Source: an uncultured bacterium (lineage in GTDB: Bacteria > Actinomycetota > Actinomycetes > S36-B12 > CAIKAW01). From it: DNA of 35,040 bases. The notes beneath the pieces are model-generated. The model worked only from the letters and a program-made list of their open reading frames with translations, did no database searches and was not told the origin of the DNA. The stretch lies in the NCBI GenBank assembly GCA_903825575.1, contig CAIKAW010000041.1, positions 1 to 35,040 of the forward strand, in the 5' to 3' direction. This document shows, piece after piece, positions 24,546 through 32,296 of this stretch. The position numbers and the translations under genes were made by a program. Positions within the stretch are counted from its first letter, which is position 1. Each line of letters begins with the position of its first letter.

Positions 24546-25801
24546 TTGCCTTGGCCTTTTCGGTAGGGCAAGCCATCGGCAGCCGGCATTCGCAACCGCT
24601 GGCTGGCCAACGACAACACCAGCAATGTTGCCAAGTAGGGAGTCATGTAGGGAACCTGCGACGGTAGATCCTTGGTCGTGAAGAACCAGACGCCAAGCGC
24701 AATGCCTATCACCAAGGAAGCTATGCCTTGTCCGCGCTGTTTGCGAATAAACGACCGAACAGCGAACACCACGAGCAGTAACGCCAGAACTATGAGCAGG
24801 GCATGTACAGCCTCACTGCTACGCAACTGCATCGCGTTCGTGTAGCCGAATAGTGTCGCACCAGCGGCCAGCCCCATTGGTCGCCAGTTCCCGAAGATCA
24901 TTGCAGCCAAGCCGATGAAGCCCTGTCCGGCCGTTTGACCTTCGCGATAGATGCCGGCTTCAACAGTTGCAAGGAATGCGCCACCGAATCCAGCAAGTGC
25001 ACCTGAAATGACCACGGCGACGTACTTGTACCGTCGCACGTTGACCCCAAGAGATTCGGCCGCATATGGAGCCTCACCACACGATCGCAACCGAAGCCCG
25101 AAAGCCGTACGCCATAACACAAACCAGGTGATCGGCAGGAGAAGCACCGCAAGCACGGACACATAGGGCACTTGATACGTGATGGCGCGAATTGGACCGG
25201 CCAAATCGGAGATAAAGAACCAGTGGTGGTGCTCAATCGTACCGAGCCATGACGATAGTCCGGGCACCGTGAAAGTTGGAAGGGCCGGAATTTGGGGTGA
25301 CTGCGTTGTCTGTCCCTTGAATGCAACGGCCGAAAGGTACTGGGTAGCTCCAAGGCCGAGCAGATTCAATGCAACACCCGACACGATCTGATCAACGGCG
25401 AAGGTGACAGTTGCGATGGCGTGCACTAGGCCGCCGAGACCACCGAGGACGATACCGATCAGCAGACCCTGCCAAGGGCCGTAAACGGTGCCGCCCCAAC
25501 CCGCGCCCCAAGTTCCAAGGATCATCATCCCTTCGAGGCCGATGTTGACCACTCCGGAGCGTTCGGACCATAGTCCGCCCAATCCGGCTAGACCGATCGG
25601 GATCGCCAGCCCAATCGCCGCCGACATGGTTCCCGAGGAATCCAGATCAGTCGCCCCGGTAGCCATCCGAATAATCGAAATCAGGCCCAGCACACCAACG
25701 AGCAATGCAACCAAGCGCCAGCCAGTGAAGGCGTTCTTGCGTTGCTGCAGTGCCAAAGGCGACAGCAGTGCACCCGGTGTGGGCAAGGTCGGCAACGTCA
25801 T
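24542..25801 (-). CDS. Nucleoside-type ABC transporter permease (NupC/YufQ type)
   Basis: A 419-residue BPD_transp_2-family permease. About ten membrane segments are seen, with the characteristic RSGVVNIGLEGMM stretch near residues 80-92 and GFGGAFL towards the C-terminal third. The C-terminal end after about residue 360 adds two more hydrophobic segments, longer than many homologues. ATG start overlaps the preceding permease stop (ATGA); its stop is overlapped by cdd. The linkage to cdd and deoA supports nucleosides as substrate. Confidence 0.9.
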   Translation of the reverse strand: MTLPTLPTPGALLSPLALQQRKNAFTGWRLVALLVGVLGLISIIRMATGATDLDSSGTMSAAIGLAIPIGLAGLGGLWSERSGVVNIGLEGMMILGTWGAGWGGTVYGPWQGLLIGIVLGGLGGLVHAIATVTFAVDQIVSGVALNLLGLGATQYLSAVAFKGQTTQSPQIPALPTFTVPGLSSWLGTIEHHHWFFISDLAGPIRAITYQVPYVSVLAVLLLPITWFVLWRTAFGLRLRSCGEAPYAAESLGVNVRRYKYVAVVISGALAGFGGAFLATVEAGIYREGQTAGQGFIGLAAMIFGNWRPMGLAAGATLFGYTNAMQLRSSEAVHALLIVLALLLVVFAVRSFIRKQRGQGIASLVIGIALGVWFFTTKDLPSQVPYMTPYLATLLVLSLASQRLRMPAADGLPYRKGQGK

Positions 25802-26901
25802 GACTGCACCGCGGCTTCAACCGGAGCATGCTCGCTGCCCAAGTGCTTGCCCACCTCACGCTGCTGTTGAACCACGCGATAGCGGCGCACAACTTCGTAC
25901 GCAACGACAACAGCGAGTACCGCGACGCCCTGCATGACCGTGACGATCTCCTTGGAGACACCAGTCAAATCAAGGATCTGGCGAGAACTGTCTAGGAACG
26001 CCCAAAGCAAAGCACCGAATGCCACGCCAATCGGACTATTACGCCCGAGCAATGCAATCGCTACTCCCGTGAATCCCAAGCCAGTCGGAAAGTCCAATGA
26101 ATAACTGTATGAGATGCCAAGCAAGGTCGGGATCCCAACCAGACCGGCCACGGCTCCCGAGAGCATCATCGTGCGAAACACCATCTTCTTCGCGTCCACC
26201 CCGCTCGCAACTGCAGCCGTCGCCGACAAGCCGGAGGCGCGCAGGTCGAATCCGAAGCGGGTTCGGTTCAAGAGATACCAATAGCCGAAACCAACAATGA
26301 CGGCGAGCCCGATCATTCCGTAAACCTGTTCGGAAGCACCTGCAAGCAGTTTGAATCCAGGCACCTGGCCATTCGCCGGTATGGGACGAGTGCCAATGTT
26401 GCTGCTGCCCGCCACCGCAACTGCAAGTAGCGACGGAGTGAGCAGGAATGCAATAACTCCGGTGGCGATGTAGTTGAGCATGATTGTCGAAATAACTTCG
26501 CTGACCCCACGACGCGTCTTGAGGACCGCAGCGATGCTTCCCCAGATAGCTCCAACCACGACCGCGGTCAAGATAATTAGTGCCACGTCTATCACCGGCG
26601 GTAGGTGCAGTACTCCACCGACTGCGGCCGCCACCAAAGCGGCAAGTCGGTACTGGCCATCAACGCCAATATTGAAAAGGTTCATCCGGAACCCGATAGC
26701 TACCGCAATAGCCGACAAGTAGTAGGTGACCGCCAAGTTTACCGTCAGGGTAAGGCTGTCCGGCTTGATTCCGTAGCTTCCCATCGACTTGAACGTCGAC
26801 ACCGGATTGTGCCCCGTTGCGATAAGAAGAATCCAAGTAACAGCGATAGCAAAGACAAATGCCAAGGCCGGCGCTGTCAGACTGATAAAGAACTTCTTCA
26901 C
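25798..26901 (-). CDS. Nucleoside-type ABC transporter permease (NupB/YufP type)
   Basis: A 367-residue permease with an N-terminal membrane segment at residues about 5-27 and seven to eight more. The FNIGVDGQ stretch near residue 76 is the family's ATPase-side motif. GTG start overlaps the ATPase stop (GTGA). Heterodimer partner of the next permease. Confidence 0.9.
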   Translation of the reverse strand: MKKFFISLTAPALAFVFAIAVTWILLIATGHNPVSTFKSMGSYGIKPDSLTLTVNLAVTYYLSAIAVAIGFRMNLFNIGVDGQYRLAALVAAAVGGVLHLPPVIDVALIILTAVVVGAIWGSIAAVLKTRRGVSEVISTIMLNYIATGVIAFLLTPSLLAVAVAGSSNIGTRPIPANGQVPGFKLLAGASEQVYGMIGLAVIVGFGYWYLLNRTRFGFDLRASGLSATAAVASGVDAKKMVFRTMMLSGAVAGLVGIPTLLGISYSYSLDFPTGLGFTGVAIALLGRNSPIGVAFGALLWAFLDSSRQILDLTGVSKEIVTVMQGVAVLAVVVAYEVVRRYRVVQQQREVGKHLGSEHAPVEAAVQS

Positions 26902-28424
26902 GAGGCCACCTTGACGCCTGTCATCGCCGATCCCAACTGCTCCGGGGTGACCGTCGCAGGATCAGCAGTGGCAATGAGTTGTCCGCGCAACAGGACCTGC
27001 AGCGAATCAGAAAGCCCAATGAGTTCGTCGAGATCCGCCGAGATCAGGAGCACCGCCAAGCCCTTCGCTCGGGCAACTCGCAGTTGATCCCAGATTGCGG
27101 CTTGAGCCCCGACATCGACGCCGCGCGTCGGATGCGCAGCGATGAGTAGCACCGGCTCACCACTCATCTCGCGACCCACGATCAGTTTCTGCTGGTTTCC
27201 GCCCGACAACGCCGAGGCCATAACGTCGATACCAGGTGTCCGGACGTCGTACTCACGAACGATGCGCTCAGTGTCGGCACGGGCCCCAGCACGATCGATG
27301 CGGAAGCCCTTGACATTCGGCTCTTCTGTCTGGTGACCGAGCATTCGGTTTTCCCAGATCGGCGCCTCTAGCAGCAGGCCTTGTCGGATGCGATCCTCTG
27401 GAATGAATCCGACCCCGGCTTCGCGCCGACGTCGCGTAGACCAGGGCGTGATGTCTTCGGCATTGAGCATGATTCGCCCCCCGCTGGGTGTCCGCATGCC
27501 CATGATCGTCTCAACAAGTTCCGCCTGGCCGTTGCCCTCGACTCCGGCAATGCCAAGAACCTCGCCGCGGTGAATCACAAATGAAACACTCGCTAGGAGC
27601 TGACGCCCATCGGCGCCAGTCAAGGTCAGGTCAGTGACCTTAAGGACCTCAATGTCGGTGACAGTTGATTCGGAAGTCTGAGGCGAGGGCAGTTCTGACC
27701 CGACCATGAGTTCGGCAAGTTGCCGAGCAGTCACTTCATGCGGCACCACTGAAGCCACAGTCGTGCCCTGCCGCATCACGGTGATGTCGTCGGCGACACT
27801 GAGGACTTCGTCAAGCTTGTGGGAGATGAACAAGACAGTCAATCCTTGCGCCTTAAGTTCGCGCAGTGCCGAAAACAACTCATCGACTTCATGCGGCACA
27901 AGTACCGCCGTTGGCTCATCCAGAATCAAGATGCGTGCACCTCGGTAGAGCACTTTGAGAATCTCCACCCGCTGCCGGTCACCGACTCCGAGATCCTCAA
28001 CCCGCGCATCCGGATCGACATCCAAGCCGTAGCGCTGACCCAGGTCGGAGATCCGCGCTCTGGCTTCAGCAAAGTCGATCCGCCCGCCCTTGGTCGGCTC
28101 GCTGCCAAGGATGATGTTCTCAATTACTGTGAAGTTGTCGGCTAACTGGAAGTGCTGGTGCACCATGCCGATGCCGCGAGCAATCGCGTCGGCGGGCGAA
28201 CGAAGCGTGGCTGGCGTGCCCTCAATGCTGATGGTGCCCTCGTCGGGTTCCTGCATTCCGTAGAGGATCTTCATCAGGGTCGACTTGCCCGCCCCATTCT
28301 CACCCACGATTGCGTGGACTGTGGCTGGCCGAACCAAGATCTGAACGTCCCGATTGGCGACCACACCGGGGAAGGTCTTAGTTATGCCACGCAATTCCAC
28401 GGCCGAGGCCTTGGCTGAATCCAT
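26898..28424 (-). CDS. Nucleoside-type ABC transporter ATP-binding protein (tandem ATPase, NupA/YufO type)
   Basis: A 508-residue fused double ATPase. First half: Walker A GENGAGKST (about residues 39-47), signature-like LGVGDRQRVEIL, Walker B ILILDEPTAVL. Second half: degenerate Walker A VEGNGQAEL, signature LSGGNQQK, and Walker B with AHPTRG instead of DEP/xTRG. The asymmetry is normal for this family, as in RbsA/YufO. ATG start with GGGAG a few bases upstream. It lies 107 bases after the lipoprotein gene, with the hairpin at 28466-28506 in between. Confidence 0.93.
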   Translation of the reverse strand: MDSAKASAVELRGITKTFPGVVANRDVQILVRPATVHAIVGENGAGKSTLMKILYGMQEPDEGTISIEGTPATLRSPADAIARGIGMVHQHFQLADNFTVIENIILGSEPTKGGRIDFAEARARISDLGQRYGLDVDPDARVEDLGVGDRQRVEILKVLYRGARILILDEPTAVLVPHEVDELFSALRELKAQGLTVLFISHKLDEVLSVADDITVMRQGTTVASVVPHEVTARQLAELMVGSELPSPQTSESTVTDIEVLKVTDLTLTGADGRQLLASVSFVIHRGEVLGIAGVEGNGQAELVETIMGMRTPSGGRIMLNAEDITPWSTRRRREAGVGFIPEDRIRQGLLLEAPIWENRMLGHQTEEPNVKGFRIDRAGARADTERIVREYDVRTPGIDVMASALSGGNQQKLIVGREMSGEPVLLIAAHPTRGVDVGAQAAIWDQLRVARAKGLAVLLISADLDELIGLSDSLQVLLRGQLIATADPATVTPEQLGSAMTGVKVAS

Positions 28425-28465
28425 AGTGCTCCCGGCCTCCCTTTTACTCCTCGGCCCAAAGTTTA

Positions 28466-28506
28466 GGGCCCGGCCCCTGACGCTAGTGCGTCAAAGGCCG
28501 GACCCC
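28466..28506 (-). promoter_or_regulatory. Strong intercistronic hairpin between binding-protein and ATPase genes
   Basis: An 18-bp stem closes on a 4-base loop (ACTA on the minus strand, 28484-28487). On the minus-strand RNA the pairing is continuous: the three positions that would be C/A mismatches in plus-strand sequence (28477/28494, 28476/28495, 28469/28502) become G-U pairs. No U-tract follows (UAAACUUU), so it is more likely an RNA-stability or attenuation element that keeps binding-protein mRNA in excess over transporter mRNA than a full terminator. Confidence 0.6.
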
Positions 28507-28531
28507 AACTGTCTTCAGTCAGAAACTTGGA

Positions 28532-29575
28532 TCAGAGAGCGTTCTTCACCGTAATCGTTCCGGCGATGATGTTCTGAGCTGCTGCATCCACTGCCGACTT
28601 GTACGGCGCGTATGCCGCGTTCGACTCAGCCGCACCAACGCCATTGTTCTTCAGGTCGAAGAGCGTCACACCGACGAGCGGTGCGCCGTTTACCGACGCC
28701 TGAATCATGTTGAACACGGCCGTGTCGACACGCTTCAGGGCCGAGGACAAGATGACCGACTGCACGGCCGGGTCGGCCGAGAGGTACTGGTCGCTGTCCA
28801 CGCCAATGGCCAACTTGCCAGCGGCCTTGGCCGCGGTGAAGACACCGCCACCAGAACCACCTGCGGCCGCGTAAACAATGTCTGCTCCAGCATCGAACAT
28901 GCCCTGCGCCGTGATCTTGCCCTTGGCCGGGTCATTGAAGCCACCGAAGTCCGGGGGCTGGGTCAGGTACTTGTCGATGACCTTGACGCTGGGCTTGGTG
29001 TCCTTGACGCCCTGATCGAAACCAGCCTGGAAGGACTGCAGCAGTGGGACGTTTACCCCACCAATGAAGCCAACCGTTCCGGTCTTGGTGGCCGTTGCGG
29101 CCAGAACTCCCATGAGGTAGGAGGACTCATTGGCCGAGAAGATCAAGTTTGCGACGTTAGGTGCCGCATTGCTTGAGTCGTCGATGATCGCGAAGTTCAC
29201 GGCTGGGAACTTGGCAGCCTCAGTCTTTACAGCGCCCGCGTACGCGAAGCCAACTGCAATGACCGGGTTGTAACCATTGGACGCAAGCAGGTCGAGTCGA
29301 GCAGCCTTCTGCTGGTCGGTCTCGCCGGCGACGGCCTGAAGTTCCTTGGTCTGGATGCCGAACTGTTGGGCTGCCTTGTCGAGACCCGCGGCTGCCATGT
29401 CGTTGAACGACTTGTCACCACGGCCACCGATGTCGTAGGCCATACCAACCTTGATGGCGCTGCTCGGCGAGGCCGACGGGGACGTCGACGTCGCGGGGGT
29501 GCTGCTTGAGCTGCAGCCTGCCAGCGCGAGCGCGCCTGCCGCCATGACGGCGGCCATTTTCAATGCCCTGTGCAC
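28532..29575 (-). CDS. BMP-family nucleoside-binding lipoprotein (PnrA/BmpA-like)
   Basis: A 347-residue extracytoplasmic binding protein. The leader has a hydrophobic stretch and lipobox LAGC (Cys21), then a Ser/Thr/Pro-rich linker to about residue 42. The Bmp domain begins VGMAYDIGGRGDKSFND; the aspartate and FND residues match nucleoside-contacting positions in PnrA-type proteins. GTG start at 29575 with AAGGAG five bases upstream, better than any nearby ATG. First gene of the transporter-cdd-deoA-cupin unit. With that context the ligand is most likely a nucleoside. Confidence 0.92.
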   Translation of the reverse strand: MHRALKMAAVMAAGALALAGCSSSSTPATSTSPSASPSSAIKVGMAYDIGGRGDKSFNDMAAAGLDKAAQQFGIQTKELQAVAGETDQQKAARLDLLASNGYNPVIAVGFAYAGAVKTEAAKFPAVNFAIIDDSSNAAPNVANLIFSANESSYLMGVLAATATKTGTVGFIGGVNVPLLQSFQAGFDQGVKDTKPSVKVIDKYLTQPPDFGGFNDPAKGKITAQGMFDAGADIVYAAAGGSGGGVFTAAKAAGKLAIGVDSDQYLSADPAVQSVILSSALKRVDTAVFNMIQASVNGAPLVGVTLFDLKNNGVGAAESNAAYAPYKSAVDAAAQNIIAGTITVKNAL

Positions 29576-29614
29576 AGGTTCTCCTTCCGTAGCGCCGACG
29601 GCGCAACTTGGAGA

Positions 29615-29620
29615 ACCTTA
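29615..29620 (-). promoter_or_regulatory. Possible -10 box for the nucleoside operon
   Basis: TAAGGT on the minus strand, about 40 bases before the binding-protein start, fits TANNNT. No -35 element supports it. Confidence 0.25.
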
Positions 29621-29658
29621 GTCCCCGCCGGTTGCCGTTCTAGCCTTCGACCGGTAAC

Positions 29659-29682
29659 GGTTAGGACCCGTTTGGTCCCACC
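29659..29682 (-). terminator. Hairpin just after the mutase stop codon
   Basis: Minus-strand stem of about 9 bp with one bulge (GGTGGGACC / GGTCCTAACC) and a 5-base loop, starting 3 bases after the mutase stop at 29685. There is no U-tract, so it could be an RNA 3'-end stabiliser or a Rho-type end rather than a classic terminator. Confidence 0.4.
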
Positions 29683-29684
29683 AG

Positions 29685-31262
29685 TCACAAAGTCTGGGTT
29701 GGGACGTACCTGCCCCACACCTCGCGGAGTGCATCGCAGACCTCCCCGACAGTCGCCCGAGCACGCAGCGCCTCGCGCATTGGCGGCAGCACGTTGTCCG
29801 TGCCTTCGGCGCAGCGCCTCATGTCAGCCAACGCCCGGTCAACGGCCCCTTGATCCCGCTCGGCCCGCAGTCGGCCAAGCCGCTGTGCCTGAGTGGCACC
29901 AATGGTGGGGTCGACCCGTAGTGGCTCGTAGGGCTCGCTCTCAGCCAGCACAAACCTATTGACGCCCACCACGACCCGATCCCCTGAGTCAATCTCACGT
30001 GCTACCAAGTAGGCGGAGTCCTCAATCTCGGACTTCTGGAACCCTTGCTCGATAGCCGCTACTGCACCGCCGAAGTCGGCCACCTGCTTCATCAGGCGCA
30101 CGGCGGCCGCCTCTACTTCGTCGGTCAGCGACTCAACGACGTAGGAGCCTGCAAAAGGATCAACAGTCTTAGTGACATCGGTCTCATATGCGAGCACCTG
30201 TTGAGTACGAAGTGCTAACCGAGCTGCCTTTTCAGTGGGCAGGGCGATCGCCTCGTCGAATGAGTTCGTGTGTAGCGACTGGGTGCCTCCGAGCACTGCC
30301 GCCAACCCTTGAATAGCCACCCGCACAAGGTTGACCTCTGGCTGCTGAGCGGTCAGTTGAACCCCGGCCGTCTGGGTATGGAAACGCAACATCTGCGACT
30401 TCGGGTCGCGCGCACCGAACTCGTCGCGCATCACTCGAGCCCAGATTCGTCGAGCCGCCCGGAACTTGGCAACTTCCTCGAGGAGGGTCGTTCGGGAAAC
30501 AAAGAAGAAGGCCAATCGGGGCGCAAACTCGTCGACAGATTGGCCTGACGCGACTGCCGCCCGGACGTACTCGATGCCGTTCGCCAGCGTGAACGCGATT
30601 TCCTGCGCCGGATTGGCACCGGCCTCGGCCATGTGGTAACCCGAGATTGAGATCGTGTTCCAGCGCGGCAACTCGGACTGGCAGTAACTAAAGATGTCTG
30701 TGGTCAGACGCAGCGACGGCGTCGGCGGGAAGATGTAGGTGCCGCGAGCGATGTACTCCTTGAGCACGTCGTTCTGAATCGTGCCGTTTAGTTGGGCGCT
30801 GGGGACGCCCTGTTCTTCAGCCACAAGTTGGTACATCAGCAGTAGAACCGCTGCCGGCGCATTAATCGTCATAGACGTCGACACCCGATCGAGCGGCAGT
30901 CCGTCGAACAGGATCCGCATGTCGTCGATCGAGTCGATCGCAACGCCTACTTTGCCAACTTCGCCGGCAGCCAAGGGATGGTCAGAGTCGTAACCCATTT
31001 GGGTAGGGAGGTCGAAGGCCACGGACAGGCCGGTCGTTCCGGCCTCGATCAGGTGGTGGTAGCGCCGATTAGATTCGGCCGCGGTTCCGAAGCCCGCGTA
31101 TTGGCGCATGGTCCAGGGCCGGCCGGTGTACATGCTCGGGTAGACCCCTCTGGTGTAGGGGTACTGGCCTGGCTCGCCAAGTTGCGTAGCCGCATCCCAG
31201 CCCAGAAGCGCTTCTGGGCCGTACTTAGCCTCGAACGGCAACCCGGATTCGGTCGTCGCCAT
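29685..31262 (-). CDS. Methylmalonyl-CoA mutase-type catalytic subunit without B12-binding domain
   Basis: A 525-residue acyl-CoA mutase large subunit. It has the CoA/substrate barrel ([41 protein letters not shown] with the catalytic YH pair) but ends near the end of the barrel and linker, so the roughly 130-residue cobalamin domain is missing. Y55 and R173 sit at positions equivalent to Y89 and R207 of the Propionibacterium methylmalonyl-CoA mutase, which recognise the substrate carboxylate; isobutyryl-CoA mutase has Phe and Gln there. A separate small B12-binding subunit must be encoded elsewhere; none is in the window. ATG start has GGAGG four bases upstream. Divergent from the sdh genes; its product would feed succinyl-CoA to the TCA cycle. 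Confidence 0.9.
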   Translation of the reverse strand: MATTESGLPFEAKYGPEALLGWDAATQLGEPGQYPYTRGVYPSMYTGRPWTMRQYAGFGTAAESNRRYHHLIEAGTTGLSVAFDLPTQMGYDSDHPLAAGEVGKVGVAIDSIDDMRILFDGLPLDRVSTSMTINAPAAVLLLMYQLVAEEQGVPSAQLNGTIQNDVLKEYIARGTYIFPPTPSLRLTTDIFSYCQSELPRWNTISISGYHMAEAGANPAQEIAFTLANGIEYVRAAVASGQSVDEFAPRLAFFFVSRTTLLEEVAKFRAARRIWARVMRDEFGARDPKSQMLRFHTQTAGVQLTAQQPEVNLVRVAIQGLAAVLGGTQSLHTNSFDEAIALPTEKAARLALRTQQVLAYETDVTKTVDPFAGSYVVESLTDEVEAAAVRLMKQVADFGGAVAAIEQGFQKSEIEDSAYLVAREIDSGDRVVVGVNRFVLAESEPYEPLRVDPTIGATQAQRLGRLRAERDQGAVDRALADMRRCAEGTDNVLPPMREALRARATVGEVCDALREVWGRYVPTQTL

Positions 31263-31447
31263 TGGTCCTCCGTGTGCTGCAGTTGCTCCAAGGCTAGTCA
31301 GCCGTAGTCATCGGATCACCCAGCCCCCGCCTGCCTATCAGCGGTGTGACACTCGCCACCTTCGGTTTCGCCCCCGCGCTCGGCAGAATACGATCGGAGC
31401 AGGTTGGCCCGCCGACCGCCGTAAACCGCTGATGAAAGTCGGTACGA
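31263..31447. promoter_or_regulatory. Divergent intergenic region between the mutase and sdh genes
   Basis: 185 bases that should hold promoters in both directions. A TACGAT at 31389-31394 is a possible plus-strand -10 box for the sdh genes, about 55 bases before the anchor ATG. For the mutase I see only the ribosome-binding GGAGG. No clear palindromic operator. Confidence 0.3.
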
Positions 31448-32236
31448 ATGAATTCAGGCATCCAGGCTCCTGGCCGCGCGTCGATCGACGCACGAACGCT
31501 GCGCAAGGACCGCTGGTGGATCCAACCGCTAGTCACGTTCTTCTTCCTGATGTCGTTCATCGTCTTCGCGACGTGGCGGGCCTTCGCGGGGAAGTACTAC
31601 TACCACGCGCCTTACATCTCCCCGTTCTACTCTCCGTGCTTGTCGGTCAAGTGTGTGCCCGGATCCTCGGACTTCACGCCAATCGGCGCTTGGTGGACGT
31701 TGTCACCATCACTGTTGATCCTGATCTTCCCGCTGGGCTTCCGGATGACCTGCTACTACTACCGCAAGGCGTACTTCCGGTCCTTCTGGCTTTCCCCGCC
31801 TGCGTGCGGAGTAGCTGAGCCGCACAAGAAGTACACCGGCGAGCGCCAGTTCCCGCTGATCCTCAACAACGCCCACCGGTGGTTCTTCCTAGCCGGCCTG
31901 GGTCTGAATGTGATCCTGACGTGGGACGCGATCTTGGGCTTCCGCAACGCTCAGGGCCAGTGGGGCCACATGGGGTTCGGGACTCTTGTGCTGATCTTCA
32001 ACGCGAGCATGTTGTGGATGTACAGCCTGTCGTGCCACACGTGCCGGCATGCGTTGGCGGGGCGCCTGAATCACTTCTCAAAGCACCCCGTTCGCTACAA
32101 GGCTTGGACGCTGGTCTCGAAGTGGAACCACCACCACATGAAGTTCGCCTGGATTTCCTTGGGCGGTGTCGCGTTCGCCGACTTCTATGTCTACCTACTA
32201 GCCAGCGGGCACCTCACCGATCTGAAGTTCTTCTAG
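31448..32236 (+). CDS. sdhC: Succinate dehydrogenase membrane anchor, actinobacterial Sdh1 type
   Basis: A 262-residue protein with about five membrane segments. It matches the single large anchor of mycobacterial Sdh1 (Rv0249c type): YSPCLS near residue 63, PLGFRMTCYYYRKAY (C102), LSPPACGVAEPHK (C120), LSCHTCRH (C196, H197, C199, H201), SKHPVRY and NHHHMKFAW. This anchor class is reported to carry a membrane-embedded Rieske-type [2Fe-2S] cluster with two Cys and two His ligands; candidate ligands here are among the C196-H201 group and nearby histidines, which I cannot assign exactly. It replaces the separate SdhC/SdhD heme subunits. ATG start with a weak upstream signal; 60 bases separate it from sdhA. 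Confidence 0.85.
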   Translation: MNSGIQAPGRASIDARTLRKDRWWIQPLVTFFFLMSFIVFATWRAFAGKYYYHAPYISPFYSPCLSVKCVPGSSDFTPIGAWWTLSPSLLILIFPLGFRMTCYYYRKAYFRSFWLSPPACGVAEPHKKYTGERQFPLILNNAHRWFFLAGLGLNVILTWDAILGFRNAQGQWGHMGFGTLVLIFNASMLWMYSLSCHTCRHALAGRLNHFSKHPVRYKAWTLVSKWNHHHMKFAWISLGGVAFADFYVYLLASGHLTDLKFF

Positions 32237-32296
32237 TTCGACCAGTTGACTGCGTCCATCCACCACAAGCGGTAAAACGAAACTCCGAGGGAACAA

